Counted from the first letter of the stretch, positions 1-11,761 are shown. The stretch: 64,000 nt of DNA from Prostheceraeus crozeri (GCA_907163375.1 CAJQUW010009000.1:62001-126000); one strand, 5' to 3'. Notes: a model not told the origin generated them from the letters alone. Numbers and translations are program-made.

Positions 1-239
1 TCTACTTAACGAGAGCATAAATCTGAATAGATTCATGAGCAAATCATTGACTGAACCTTTAGGTCACGAGTACCTTGCATTTTAAATCATACAGCCCAGG
101 CAAAAAAGTCTGTTGACAATCAGAATTTTTACACCAATTCGTTCGCATTTTGCATTGCATAATATGTTATCGCAATTCGTTAATTATGCACTTCTGGTTT
201 GTTATGCGTATCCGAGGAGATAAATGTCAGACAACTGAT

Positions 240-1500
240 TTCAAATTAAATTTGATTTCAAATGTGACACAATTGCCGACCGCCTTTTTCATTCTTTTTC
301 TGCCAACGTGTAAAAGATTGGACGCCCGAAATGTGGGAGCAGGTTCTATTGAATGATGAGACCACTAAAAGACAGCATGGAACAGTATGGATGCAAAGCT
401 CGTCTGGTGGCCCAGGTACACGACGCGAGCGACGCAACTGTCTTGTAATTGTGAAACCACAGAATTAGACACGTTGTCTCTTCTTCCGTTGGACAAGAAA
501 GGAAACATTAGAACATGTAATGCCTTTGAAATGGCACAATCTGCTGACATAATACCACAGAGATGGAACAATAAGCAGCCAGTTCGACATTAAACACGCC
601 AAATTGTGCGAAGTTTCATTGACTGTTATCATGGACTTCTAAATAACCATGATAGCTAGGCGCCCATGCTGCTATCAACCGGATCACACAGCAAAGAGAC
701 ACAGACCATATTAAGTTCTACAGAGAAACTTGTGAACGTTTTTTCGTGCGCCTGCTAACTTTTTTAGCAATGATTGGAGGGCCCAACATTATCGAGGAAA
801 CTGCAATGATCTGAATTCTTCGAATCTGAAGGAATCGTGACGATGGGAGCATTTTGAAGGAATTCACAGCAATCCGCAAGTAACGCACGACTATTTCTCC
901 TATCTATGTATGGTATTAAAAAATTCTTTTTGCCCACTGAGTAAGTTCCTGCATGTGGCATCGTTTTGAATCAGTTTGCACTTCTAGCAAAGTGATACGC
1001 TTAAACAATATAATTCTGTGTGTGAAACACTCACCATGTGTGATGGTTTTGGGGTAGCTTGAATGCTACGGGACGAAGCAATTTATGGTTTGTTCCTCCA
1101 AATACCACGATGAAGATAGCTAATTGACTAGAAATGCCCCAGGATCGTCTTTTGCCGATAATGGGGAAAAGACAAACCGCAATTTTTATGCATGACGAGG
1201 TGAAGGTGGCTGCAGCAACAGTCACTAACAGTGCCTTCTCCATGGGAAGGCCCAGACTTGGAATCTTGGAATTGGACAGAAAATCTCTGGTAGGTAATGA
1301 AAACAAAGGTGGCGGAGCGCAAGCCTATAAGCGGTGCATCTTCATGAAGTTATTCGTGATGTCTAGTGTCACAAGATCAACAAGGAAACTTGCAAAAAGT
1401 TTGCACACAGCATACCGGACATGTTCAGTGAATGATTGAGGACACACCAACTATTAGCGTAAAGTGAAATAAATAGAAGTATGACCGACGAGTTTATATG
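240..1500 (+). pseudogene. Decayed Tc1-like transposase, split by a hAT MITE
   Basis: Remnant of a Tc1/mariner-superfamily transposase (cut-and-paste DDE nuclease). Reading around 310-457 gives a region like the first catalytic block of Tc1 (DWTPEMW, then LNDETT where the family has a serine-Asp-Glu motif). After the MITE at 458-1020 the same kind of reading resumes at 1029 with VKHSPCVMV, then GRSNLWFVPPNTTM, and near 1180 a stretch where the second catalytic Asp would lie (FMHDEV). Stops and frame changes are present (for example at 1054 and 1115) and the third acidic block is hardly recognisable. The 8-bp target duplication of the MITE lies in the coding relic, so the transposase was there first. 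I could not fix this element's terminal repeats. Confidence 0.6.
458..1020. mobile_element. hAT-type MITE, copy 1
   Basis: A 563-bp non-coding element that begins CACAGAATTAG and ends TATAATTCTGTG, giving short terminal inverted repeats. It is flanked by a perfect 8-bp direct repeat TGTGAAAC at 450-457 and 1021-1028, the duplication size of hAT elements. Two further copies lie at 3816-4337 (inverted) and 33421-34018 (same orientation), each with its own perfect 8-bp duplication. Copy 1 holds an extra segment of about 40 bp near 625-670 that the inverted copy lacks. It interrupts the Tc1 relic at 240-1500. Confidence 0.85.
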
Positions 1501-2043
1501 CTCTTACACCTGTCATCTCTGTAATATATAGATTAATAATTTGAAAGCATTGTTTTCATTTCTAGTGTCTCACTGTATCAGATTTTCAAACAGACGCTTT
1601 GTCTAGGCTGTAAAGTTGTAGTAGCGATTATTAGCAACAATATTAACATTGTCATATTATTCTTCTCATGCTTTCATGAGCTCTCATTAACCAGCAATTC
1701 AAATTTCATTTTGTAATTCCCGTTGGATGAAAATTGAGAAAGTTGGACGAAAGAAACTAACAACAAAATTATTTCTTTTATTCGTCTTCTTTAAGCAGTG
1801 TTACTTATTCCATTGTGAACAATGAAATGCAATACAATTGCTTCACAGTGAAGGCTGAATGATGTGAACAAGGGATTAGGTTCAGGCGTCTACTTAAAAC
1901 TTATCAACACTTTTCTCCTTTGCAAGCTCATAGCGTCAATTCTATAGAATGATTACAATTTGCTATGATGTCATGTGAATAATTGATTCTGTTTCCACCT
2001 CATTATAGCCTTGTTATTGGCAGCTGCGCTTGTTTTATAAATA
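1501..2043. other. Spacer, no gene seen
   Basis: AT-rich sequence between two Tc1 relics. I see no coding signal or clear repeat here; the left part may be the 3' end of the first Tc1 relic. Confidence 0.5.
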
Positions 2044-3429
2044 CAGTCATGGAAGAAATATAGAACCCGATAAGTTGCAACATATTGTTGGCAGCAATCG
2101 ATGTTAATAACCACAAATCAACATTCGCCAGTGTTCTATTATAATCTAAACGAACGAATGCGATCATGCTGATACTGCGGACAGTCTATAAATATCTGTT
2201 AATTTGAGTTAACACTACACAAAGAAACCAACATGATGTTAATAAAATGGTTTGGAAGTGTCATTTCATTCTAGATCGCTGTCAGATATGGCTTCACGCG
2301 GTGCCGACGTAACTGAGTTTATGAAAGGTCAAATTTATGCATTAAGGACTCATGCATTATTTTCAAAACCAAAAAATAACTGAGTGCTTGAGCATTTCAG
2401 AGAACACGGTCAAAAAGTAGTCTATCTTCAGAGATTGTCTGTCGATGGACAAGCTGAGGGAAGCAACCGAGGTGCTTGTGGGCGGAAGAAAGTGACTGTC
2501 AGGATGTCTTCAGAAAATCCTTTCATGTCTGCCAGAGAAATAAAGCAGGACTCGCATCTTGAATGTGACAGAAGAACAGTTTCGAATCAATTGCAAGATG
2601 CTGGTCTCAAGTCCTCTGCACCAGCAAGGAAGACTCTACTGACTGAAGACCATTAAGATTGCAGACTTGAATGGGCTCGGGAAAAATCCAATTGGAGCTC
2701 TAGAAGGTGGAAGACAGTTGTGTTTTCTGATGAATCGCGATTCTGCCTAGGACAATCCTGCGGGCAGCATGCTCGAAGACCCTTTGCATGCCGATATTCG
2801 GAACCTTATGTTTGCAGCGTTCCCAATAGGTCTGTGGCTCATGCAATAGTATGGGGTATTTTCTGTAAACGGCTTCACGGGTTTAGTCAGAATCGAATCC
2901 CACATTGATTCTGAACAGTATACTAATATTCTTGCAGAGCACCTCGTGCCAATTTGGCCCATGATATCTCAAGGAAACGGCATTTTCCAGCAAGACAATG
3001 CGCCTATCCATACTGCCCTTCGAACGCGAACATTTCTTCAACAAAATGATATCAACATCCTTGACTGGCCTGGCCTCCTTACAGCCCTGATATGAACCCT
3101 ATCGAAAATGTGTGGGGTATAGAATGGAACTGAAATTGCAAGGGAATATGAAAATCTGTCTAACTTTTACGAACTTTTTGCTACTTTAGAAGAAATTTGG
3201 AGAGAACTGATGGAAGTGCGAAGTTATCGGAAATCACTAATTTATTCTACGACTGATCATGTGGAAGAACTCATACGTGCTGACGGAGGCATCACAAGAT
3301 TTTAATATTGCACTTTTATTACTATCATGATGTTCATTTATCGGAGTAATAATAGGTATGTGAAAATGACGCAGGAGCAAGTCTTGAGTTTTCATTTTTT
3401 CACCGGGTACTACACTTTTTCCATGACTG
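2044..3429 (+). mobile_element. Tc1/mariner element with TA target duplication
   Basis: A 1386-bp DNA transposon. The left end reads CAGTCATGGAAGAA and the right end TTTTTCCATGACTG, inverted repeats differing by little, each next to a TA dinucleotide (2042-2043 and 3430-3431), the target site of this superfamily. The interior encodes the damaged transposase at 2288-3303. Confidence 0.85.
2288..3303 (+). pseudogene. Tc1-like transposase, frameshifted
   Basis: Transposase of the 2044-3429 element. The start ATG at 2288 opens MASRGADVTEF. The N-terminal helix-turn-helix region is recognisable around 2400-2640. The catalytic blocks are VVFSDESRF near 2718, QQDNAPIHT near 2990 and PDMNPIENVW near 3090, which fits a DD34E transposase with all three acidic residues still readable. 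Breaks: stop codons near 2382 and 2655, another at 2906, and frame changes near 3070 and 3120. The element is therefore inactive but not very old. Confidence 0.8.
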
Positions 3430-3815
3430 TATAAGGCAATTCACTGAGCTCGAGTTAACTCGTAGCTATGGAGTAATACGATACATGTGCCACTGACCGC
3501 GTTGTAGAGGGAATATCATGAGAAGCGAGGAATCTCATGTTCAAATGAAGGGAAACAATTTAAATCACTGGAATAAAAGAAATAAAAAGAGAGCCCAAAG
3601 AAAAAAAACAGATTTCATTAACCCTTATCGTACAGTCGCTTGCACTTTTGTAGCAATACGGTAAAACATTTCATTTATACATTTCCATAATGGTTGCGTA
3701 AACTAAGTATCTTTGACGATGAAGAAATTGTAACAGTATACTTTCTCAAGAAGATTTAATTGTTTTTCAATAAATCTTCATTTCAAATTTTCTTTCCCTA
3801 TTTCAATGGTATAGC

Positions 3816-4337
3816 CACAGAATTAGATTGTTTAATCGTATCACTTTGCTAGAAGTGCAAACTGAATCAAACAGATGGCACATTTAGGAACTTAATAAGT
3901 GGGCAAAGAGAAATTTTTAATACCTTACAGAGATAGGAAAAATAGTCGTGCGTCGCTTGCGGATTGCTCTGAATTCCTTTAAAATGCTCAGATCGCCACG
4001 ACTCCTTCAGATTCGAAGAATTCAGATCATTGCGCAAAAGTTTTCTCGATAATGTTGGGCCCTCCGATCATTTAAAAAAAAGTTAGAAGACGCATGAAAA
4101 AAAGTTAACAAACTTCGCTGTAGAACTTGACATCGACTGTGTATCTTTGCTGTGTGATCCGGTTGATAACAGTCACTGAAACTTTGCACAATTTGGCGTG
4201 TTTAATGTTGAACTGGCTGCTCATTGTTCGATTGCTATGGTAATTAGTCAGGAGAGTGTGCCATTTCATTTACGCTACATGTTCCAATGCTTCCCTTCTA
4301 GTCAAACAGAACAAGAGACGAGCTGTCTAATTCTGTG
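3816..4337. mobile_element. hAT-type MITE, copy 2 (inverted)
   Basis: A 522-bp copy of the MITE at 458-1020 in reverse orientation. It is flanked by a perfect 8-bp duplication GGTATAGC at 3808-3815 and 4338-4345. Because it is inverted relative to copy 1, the two look like the arms of one large inverted repeat, but each has its own target duplication, so they are separate insertions. Confidence 0.85.
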
Positions 4338-4940
4338 GGTATAGCTGTCTATACAAATCGCAGCGGAACAGCGACAAAAGCCCCCCGACAAAAGCAACCT
4401 CGACAAATTGATGCATAATGTACTGTATGTAAATCTGTCTCCATATGGAATACATACTTCTTTTACATGCTAACACTTTCATTTTTATATCAATCAATTA
4501 CTTCTACTTAAACGTAAGACTTTGTCAGAACTTGCTTGATAATTGCAGATTGATAACATCTGGCTGATTCTATAGATTTGCACACATGGCTTTATTCTGG
4601 ACAATCTGCTCACCTGCCGCATACCAGTCTGTGTCAGATCGGATTACGATTACGTGAACCAACATGTCAAGTGGCTTAGGATTTGACAGCTCAAAATGAA
4701 TCGCAAACCAAATTTTGATGTCAAAACTTGAAACCTTGTGATTTTAAATCATTATTAAGTGAAATCATCAGCATGGAAGTTATTCAAACCCACAAAGGTC
4801 ACAAGAAAATTGTTTTTGAAAATTACATGTATGTGAAAAAGAAGAAGCGGCATTCACAATGTTACTGAGTAAGTAGGGTTGTCAGCCGATATTTCACATG
4901 TCATTTTTCTATGAAAGTCGTTCATATATCTCCAATTCCA

Positions 4941-4980
4941 AATTAGACGGCCTTAATTGCATGATTAAGGCCGTCTAATT
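4941..4980. repeat. Perfect 17-bp hairpin
   Basis: Two 17-bp arms (AATTAGACGGCCTTAAT and its exact reverse complement) surround the 6-nt loop TGCATG. No gene lies nearby, so a terminator role is not supported. Confidence 0.8.
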
Positions 4981-5445
4981 TGCTATGTAATACCACTAAG
5001 GTAGGAGCAATTCACCGTTCATCTCCGCATTCCCAGTGAAAATGGCATTCAGATGATTCCTATGATTAACAATTTGGATTCGTAGATATCGCAAGCTTGA
5101 CATGTTTTAATGTTATGAGCTGCTCGGGCTATGTAGAAAATTATCATAGGTTTGAGTCTTTTGCAGATCAAAATCTTGGATTTTTGATGTCATAGATTTT
5201 TGGTTCAGTAACAATGCATATATTACCTTTCAAATGATCAGCCTAAATCGTGTGGCGCTACGCGCCAGAGAATATATCTTCATTATTATAAAGATTTCAT
5301 TCATCAATTAATTTTATAGCACAAGCATTTCATATATGAAATATATCTATTATCTATACTATATACACTATAGGGTATATCCATCTATGATAATATACTT
5401 TATAATCAACTTTTCTGTTTTAGCATGATAAGGCATTTACTTACG

Positions 5446-5562
5446 CAATTAGTGCAAAGTTTCCATCTTTGCTGCATTTTTCGAGATCAATATTTCTATG
5501 CACAAGGCCTAAAGATTCGAAAAATGTGTTAAAGATGGATACTTTGCACTATAGTTGCGTAA
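5446..5562. repeat. Imperfect inverted repeat, MITE-like
   Basis: The arm at 5446-5490 (TACGCAATTAGTGCAAAG followed by TTTCCATCTTTG) is matched in inverse by 5516-5562 with a few mismatches. The whole is about 120 bp and could be a tiny foldback element. Confidence 0.55.
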
Positions 5563-7061
5563 ATAACTATTTCAGTGCAGTTGGTTGATGCATTTTCATC
5601 GAACAATATTCTTTTACACCAGAGGCCTGGCAATCTGTCCATAGCGCAGACCACAACATAGCTCCATTGGCAAGGCCATGATAAAAAATGCGATATTTTC
5701 CTTGATAATATCGATTATTGCTTATTATTCATTAAACAAAGCACCATTTCGAATAGTAATGTGAAGGCTGAAATTGATTCATTGAAGTGAACTTCAATTT
5801 AATTGACGGCTTTTGTGCTGACAGTAAACAAACATCACACCAGGCATGTTTTGCATCCCTTTTTGCCTTCCTCATGCGTACGCGTCCCTACCGCCGGTTT
5901 ACCTGCCTAGTATTCTCTGCAGATGAACCGCATCACAACCAGTCGGCATATGAGATGCCTCAGGCTTACTCGCAGAGAATAAGTTTCTGATCACAGTCTC
6001 CGAATCAAGGCTGAATCTGTTGAATAAGAAGTGAACCAGAATTCCTGGGGATTTAAAACATTAATCGAACAGGAGTAAGGGCCGAAACGCGAATCCTTAC
6101 CCAAGTTCCTGCTGATGACCTCAATTGCACATTTTTTCTATTAGGTAATCTGTTGTAGTTGTTATTTCCTTTAACCTGTAGGGAACGCCACATGGGCCCT
6201 TTTGAGGGATCAAATTCTTTTCACTTACCGTTATCTTCTACATACTTCATCTTCTCCTCAATCAAGGCATTAAATTTCATTCTGACGCAATTGACATATA
6301 CAAGCATCTGGGCGACCAGACCTGCAGATTAAGTTTTGTCAATGTAAGCAAATTCCACAATTACTACACTGCCCACACCACAGAGTGGCAGACAGGCAGG
6401 AGTTCTCGTGCAAGTTGGCAAATTTTTTCTCACCCTACTTATATTTACACAGACTTTTTTTTATTACCTACAATTTGAATATGATCAACATTTACATTTG
6501 TGTTTTATTCTTATTTTTCACATTGGTTTTACTTACTGAATAGTTCGATTTGTGATTTAATTAATTATTAATTGTGTTTCGCCTAAGGTTAGCCCTTGCA
6601 AAATTTGACATGTCTTTTGGGCAGATCCAATGTCAATTGATAAGCAATCTAAGGGCCATATCTGGCCCGCAGGTCAGAGGTTGCCCGCCCCAATTTTGCA
6701 CAATTAGGGAAACTCTGAAACGTTGAATAGAACGCATTGACACGGGCACTACAGGTGCATATTAACTTTTTAGCTATGATGGCCGCTATCTGTTGCTATT
6801 TGACTCATAGCATTTATTTCAAGCTATGCCGGGCTATTTCCAACTTTTAAAGAATTTTATTCTATGCATGCATAGATTTCTTCACTCTCCTATTCATAGA
6901 TGTCATCTGTAAAGTTCTACTTTACAGTGCATGGACAACTTTACAATTAAGTCATGGAGCCCGAGAAACTTTGGAGTAGATGAAAATCATTTTTATTGAA
7001 TGCTTTGATAACAAGTATGAAATACTAGAAACAGCAATTAAGACAAATTAGTCTTATAACA

Positions 7062-7876
7062 TCATAAGTTAATGACGACATTGCTACAATTTGACAAATT
7101 AAAAACATTGAAAGTCTTTTCTTCCGTAGTAGTGACCCCGTTTCCCATCCTTTTTGACATCTCAAGTTTGGCAGCATTTGTGTTCTCTAGGTATTTCATT
7201 GCTGTATTTTCCGATTTCCAATTGAAGTGTTGCTTCATAGCCACTGAGGAAGTATTTTCTTCTGCCAGTTTATTCGCTGCAGAACGGCGTAAGCAATGGC
7301 CAGTGTACTTTTCCGGTTCAGGAAGTTGTAGATATTCAGCTACATAGAAGCTGATTTTCCGCAAAGTATGCATGCCCATTGGCTGCTTGGTAAAGTACCA
7401 TGAGCTGTCCTTTCTTTCACGGTATGTCTTGAACATTCTTCCATTTCCTACACCACATCTACTCAGTTCATTGTCATAAATCTCAATGAATCTGCAGTAA
7501 TCTAGAGGAATGTTAAATTTATTCTTTATCACCTCTCCTTTTTGTTTGCTCACTGTATAGGTAATCCACATTCCGGTGGTTTCATTAAATTCGCAGTCCT
7601 CGCACAAAATGTTTGTAAGATCTGCGCATCGTAATCCACCGTAATATCGACCGTAGCTTGGTACTTGTTATTGATCATCGAATAGTATGTCCATAAGCTG
7701 CTTGATGCTTGTTTCTTTTCATTTCGCGGGTAATCGAAGTATTCAATAAAGTCATATTCGGTTGGTCGATCTTGCTTCTTAGTAAATTCTAGTAATGCAT
7801 TCCAAGCATCGTTGTAACGTTTTCTGCTCTTGGCTGGAGTCAAATTTTCCATTATTTCGCTGGCCGATCGCTTCAT
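7062..7876 (-). pseudogene. Crypton-type tyrosine recombinase, frameshifted
   Basis: Two overlapping minus-strand reading frames form one tyrosine recombinase of roughly 270 residues. The N-terminal part (7876 down to about 7615, starting MKRSASEIMENL) looks like a core-binding SAM-like domain. The C-terminal part (to 7062) has the catalytic H-x-x-R box in YTGHCLRRSAANKL, then HFNWKSENTAMKYLEN with the probable nucleophile Tyr. This combination is seen in Cryptons and their domesticated relatives, which move DNA by strand exchange at a tyrosine without terminal inverted repeats. The two frames change phase near 7610, by a small indel or an unrecognised intron. A retroelement such as DIRS is less likely because no reverse transcriptase lies nearby. 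Confidence 0.65.
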
Positions 7877-8160
7877 TTTGAGGAACGATTCTGTACAGAA
7901 TTAGTATAGAAGTGGAGGATAGTATCCTAATGATTGTAGAATCAAATTTCAAATTCTGTAATCATAGAAATGCATCAATTGTCTTCGTCTGCATATAACT
8001 GCATAGAATAAAATTACATACACTCATTGGCAAAGCTTTTTACAATACTAGTAAACTTTCTATGACTCGATCGCTGCGATCTCGTCACTTTACCTCTTAT
8101 TGTAAAGTGACGCTTTACCAATTTCGTGTAAATAATTATTATTCTCTCTCGTACCATGAG

Positions 8161-8500
8161 CTATGCAGCTTTAATCATCAGATGGGCACTGATTGGGAAG
8201 ATATTATTTAATTCTTTTCGATTATGATGATGGAAAATATACTCATTGACAACATTATTGCCGATGCGCTTTTTTATATAAAAAAGAAATTTAATCGCTT
8301 TAAATTCACTAGCATGCTCCAGCTTTAATACATTCCGTAATGCGAGATCGAGCTGTTCGAAGATGATGGACATTACAACGCGACCGCCAATGAAATAAAA
8401 AATCCTCCGGCCCTTTAAGACTTTCTGTCATTGTTGACCATTTCAAGCCGATGGCCATTACACCACTCAACTCGTCTTCTTCGATGTTCAATGTAAAACG
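8161..8500 (-). pseudogene. Unrecognised coding remnant
   Basis: Two minus-strand frames that overlap near 8380 look like a single broken reading frame. The upstream part contains NIEEDELSGVMAIGLKW and the downstream part SIIFEQLDLALRNVL followed by EHASEFKAIKFLFYIKK. The residue composition looks protein-like (amphipathic helices, no low complexity) but I do not recognise a family. It lies about 300 bases upstream, on the same strand, of the Crypton recombinase and could be part of that element. Confidence 0.3.
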
Positions 8501-8894
8501 GAATTTGCACAGTTGGCCCTATATCAGCTTTCGCCGTATCAGAAATTGTGTATCAGCTTCTCTCAACTTTCGATATGCAGTTCGAACACCAGCTGCAGTA
8601 TAAATTCGCACCAACCTTCCAGCACACTATCGGTATGGAACACACATAAATCTACTCATTTTGAAAAGCAGTGTGCATAATATTGTTCGACTATATTTGT
8701 AGAAATTCGTCCACAGCGCTTCATTACAACTACCATGCATGTGGTAAACTGATCATGTGCTATTTTATCAGAGCTGAGCGATGATGGATAATTATTTTAA
8801 ACTTCCAACTGTTTACATTTGTGGCTCGGAAGTTTTATAACTGCATGCATGCATGGACGCATTTATGCAATGTTGTGAAAGTAGAAAGTGATAT

Positions 8895-9368
8895 CACTAG
8901 GTGACATGCCACGCTCAATCACGCGTAATTCACGCGTGAACCACGCGTAATTACACATGACCCCAAACATCCGTGGCTATGCGGGATATTGCTGCAATAT
9001 CTCTTATGTAAGCTAGTATAGTTGGCAGTCCTGTTATATAGACTTTGCGTCTCATGTGTCTGCATGTATCAGAGGCTAAACAATGTGATAGGACCTCAAT
9101 TTCATGCTCAGGGAAGACAGAACATGCTTAGCGGTTTATTCATGGTTCAAGCGGCAGCGCAGACAACCGTAGACGACGCGCAAACTATAAACGCTCGCCA
9201 GAGCGTATTCATAGACATTTCCCATATTTTAGCAGCATCAGATTAAGTGATTTCTGACTCTCAGTGCAGCGCGTATGTACGCGGGTAGAAGAATAGAATG
9301 TCCTTAACCACGGATGCTTGGGGTGTTCCGTAATTTCGCGTGAATCACGCGTGGCATGTCACCCAGTG
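8895..9368. mobile_element. CACTA-ended MITE, about 474 bp
   Basis: The element starts CACTAGGTGACATGCCACGC and ends in the near inverse GCGTGGCATGTCACCCAGTG. Inverted similarity continues inwards for roughly 80 bp with repeated ACGCGT motifs. Copy B of the duplication has the uninterrupted sequence GGGATATATTGCC at the same point, so this is an insertion with an apparent 2-bp AT duplication. A truncated relative lies at 52192-52480. The ends suggest a non-autonomous CACTA/EnSpm element; no transposase is present. Confidence 0.75.
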
Positions 9369-10115
9369 ATATTACCTCAAACCAGGACATATATAAAGAT
9401 ACATGAAATAAACTTCAATTCAGATCAACGGTGATGTGTTCATTATGTATGTCAAGTACAGAATTTCGATAATACAGGCCAATGCATTATTTCGAGAAAT
9501 TTGAATTTAGGGATAAGCCCATAACACAACTGAGGAAAGATATCAAGTTTGAATCAACTCCAAATCATTGTTGGCAACTATTTGTGAAAATTTTTTTTAT
9601 CAGGTTTTAAAAAGTTTATCAGGTCGATCCGATTGTCGAAGTCGGAGTCCTTTCATATTTTAGGACTCTGATTCCGATCCGTGAAAATCTCTATGGATCC
9701 CTACCCCACATCCCTTTGAATCAAAAGATTAAACTACAAAGAGAAACGAGTGTGGTTTTAGCAGGAAGCATGGGGTCCGTTATGCTTCTGTTTGCTTTGT
9801 ATTCTGTATAGGTCACAAGTAAAGAGACGTTTATTTGTCAATACTGGAAATCAAGCATTTCAATATGAAGTCAAACACAAAGTTAGGATAAATACATCAA
9901 ATAAGTGATTTTCTTGCTAGCTGTCTGTTATAAAGCACGGACCATCGAGGAATGTAAGAGGATGACCGACATGATGTCATGTATAGACTAATATAATGAG
10001 ACATCTCTTCGATTTCTCAGTGTTATATGGCAAATGAAAGCTCGGCATCTCATTTGCAAATATCCTTTGTTAACGATCCTTTCTATCTACCGAGGCGTTG
10101 TAAAGAGGACACACA
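9369..10115. other. Non-coding part of duplication A
   Basis: Sequence shared with 21608-22335. It contains the inverted motif GGAGTCC/GGACTCC around 9645-9670. No gene is supported; this lies 3' of the lectin gene. Confidence 0.5.
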
Positions 10116-10495
10116 CATCACGCATAAATGTCTCGATGTCACAAATAAATGTTTCGATGTCACGCATAAATGGCTCAATGTCACGCATAAATGGCTGGAT
10201 GTCACAAATAAATGTCTCGATGTCACGCATAAATGGCTCAATGTCACGCATAAATGGCTGGATGTCACAAAAAATGGCTGGATGTCACATATGAATGGCT
10301 TGATGTCACAAATAAATGGCTGGATGTCACGCATAAATGGCTGGATGTCACACATGAATGGCTTGATGTCACAAATAAATGGCTGGATGTCACACATGAA
10401 TGTCTCGATGTCACACATAAATGGCTGGATGTCACGCATAAATGGCTCAATGTCACGCATAAATGGCTTAATGTCACGCATAAATGGCTCAATGT
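10116..10495. repeat. 21-bp minisatellite, about 18 units
   Basis: Head-to-tail units of 21 bp of the type GTCACGCATAAATGGCTCAAT; one unit near 10265 is a base short. Variants end in CTCAAT, CTGGAT, CTCGAT or CTTGAT and partly follow a three-unit order. The first unit as read from the lectin gene overlaps the gene's stop codon, so the array lies in the 3' untranslated region. Copy B has only two units (22336-22376). Long open frames on both strands arise because 21 is divisible by three and are not genes. Confidence 0.95.
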
Positions 10496-11265
10496 CACGC
10501 GTATCTACCTTCACATAGCCCATAATATATATTTTGTCGAGTTGGATGGTTGCAATCAACGTCGTTCCATTTGAATTCGTTCCCGGTGTTGCCAGGTTTT
10601 AAGTATTCTAAACAATTTTCATTATCGTTACTAGGTTCGGTAGGATGATAGAATGTAAACGGACACATGGTTTTGCCATCCTGCAGCAAACAATTATTAT
10701 TTGGTTGGTCCATTGCACCGATCCAGAACTTAGCCGTATATAAATTCCATTCAGCAGCATGATAGATATACTTTGAAGGGAGATTTTCTATGATCACATT
10801 CCTGATAAACTCATTCTCTGCCATGTCATCCACAGTGATTAGATACATACCAAGCTCTCCACATCGGATCCTGTTTTCACTATATGTTCCAGGACTCTCC
10901 ATTATCATGTAAAGATGACCTCGAAATCTCCATGTCAGTTGAATTGGATGATTGGGTAGTCGCACCATGAAACTTTTGGAGTGCTGATGACCATCACAGG
11001 CACGGGTTAGCAATGTGCAATTCTTATTTTCCTTGTTGAAAAGGATGCTCCTACACCTGTTGTCTGAAGCACATGATATTGCACATTTCAATTTTGAAGA
11101 GCAGTATGTGCTTGCCATTATAACTTGAGAGCAGGGAACACCTTGTCCGAGCTTGAAATACAAGGGATCGACCACCATGAAGTGATCTGTTGACAATGAA
11201 TGACATATAACTGCGACGCAGATCACACTAAAAGTGATCAAAAGAATAGTTTTGTTATCAATCAT
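10495..11265 (-). CDS. Secreted PAN/C-type lectin protein A
   Basis: Single-exon frame of 256 residues. Residues 6-22 form a hydrophobic signal peptide. Residues 44-90 hold six closely spaced cysteines (45, 55, 61, 65, 71, 83, 90) in a PAN/apple-like pattern. Residues 110-253 form a C-type lectin-like domain: Cys135, the core WIGAMD at 181-186, an EPS tripeptide at 210-212 where Ca-dependent sugar binders often have EPN, and the WND triad at 233-235 before Cys238 and Cys251. Such proteins bind carbohydrate outside the cell, often in immunity or adhesion, which is inference here. The TGA stop lies in the first minisatellite unit. Copy B differs by six residues. No poly(A) tract suggests a retrocopy. 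Confidence 0.85.
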   Translation of the reverse strand: MIDNKTILLITFSVICVAVICHSLSTDHFMVVDPLYFKLGQGVPCSQVIMASTYCSSKLKCAISCASDNRCRSILFNKENKNCTLLTRACDGHQHSKSFMVRLPNHPIQLTWRFRGHLYMIMESPGTYSENRIRCGELGMYLITVDDMAENEFIRNVIIENLPSKYIYHAAEWNLYTAKFWIGAMDQPNNNCLLQDGKTMCPFTFYHPTEPSNDNENCLEYLKPGNTGNEFKWNDVDCNHPTRQNIYYGLCEGRYA

Positions 11266-11761
11266 GAAGGCTGTGATGACTGAATTTCCGTTTTCGGTTG
11301 TATGTTGTTTGCTCTTGCTCTGAAATCTGAATAGCGCAGGAAGTCATTAAAATTTAAAATAATAGAGTTTAAGACAGAATAAAGTTTTGGGATTGGCTAA
11401 GGATGAGGTTTAGATTACATTCTCAAGATTCCCTGCGCAGGAACAATTGCGAATGGAGAATGCCATTTAGAATATCACTGTAGAGTTTGTAGTATGGAAC
11501 ATCTTTTGAAGACATGTTTTTTGCTTTCACGATAAACAATGCATCCGTACAACAAATTTTAAGCTTATCTCATCAAGAACAAAGACACAAAGTTAAGAAT
11601 TACACTACTTATTGTGCTGTCATTGGTGATACGTAGTATGCATGTATGTCATACTTCGCCGCAGCGCCTGTTATTGGAAGCATGCTCAACATTTTCCCAC
11701 TTATTCCAGATTTTCCCCTCATCCAGTACCCACAACAATCCCCATCAGTTTTAATCAATGT

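Larger units (their letters stand above)
4346..7061. other. AT-rich spacer with small hairpins, no gene
   Basis: No coding region is supported here. The stretch contains a perfect hairpin at 4941-4980 and an imperfect inverted repeat at 5446-5562. Near 6650-6700 the bottom strand reads GGGCGGGCAACCTCTGACC, which resembles one terminus of common hAT-type MITEs; I found no partner end. Confidence 0.5.

Noticed and set aside
458-4337. One large inverted-repeat transposon with 0.5-kb arms
   Set aside because: Each arm has its own distinct perfect 8-bp target duplication, so they are two separate MITE insertions.
4941-4980. Rho-independent terminator
   Set aside because: The setting is eukaryotic, no gene precedes it and no T-run follows.
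9022-9246. Gene inside the CACTA-ended MITE
   Set aside because: The 74-codon frame shows no transposase motif, and its counterpart in the copy at 52270-52482 is shifted by small indels.
10116-10495. CRISPR-like array
   Set aside because: Units abut directly with no unique spacers, and the genome is eukaryotic.
10027-10574. Long open frames on both strands across the minisatellite
   Set aside because: They exist only because the 21-bp unit is divisible by three and lacks stops; the protein would be a repeat of seven residues.
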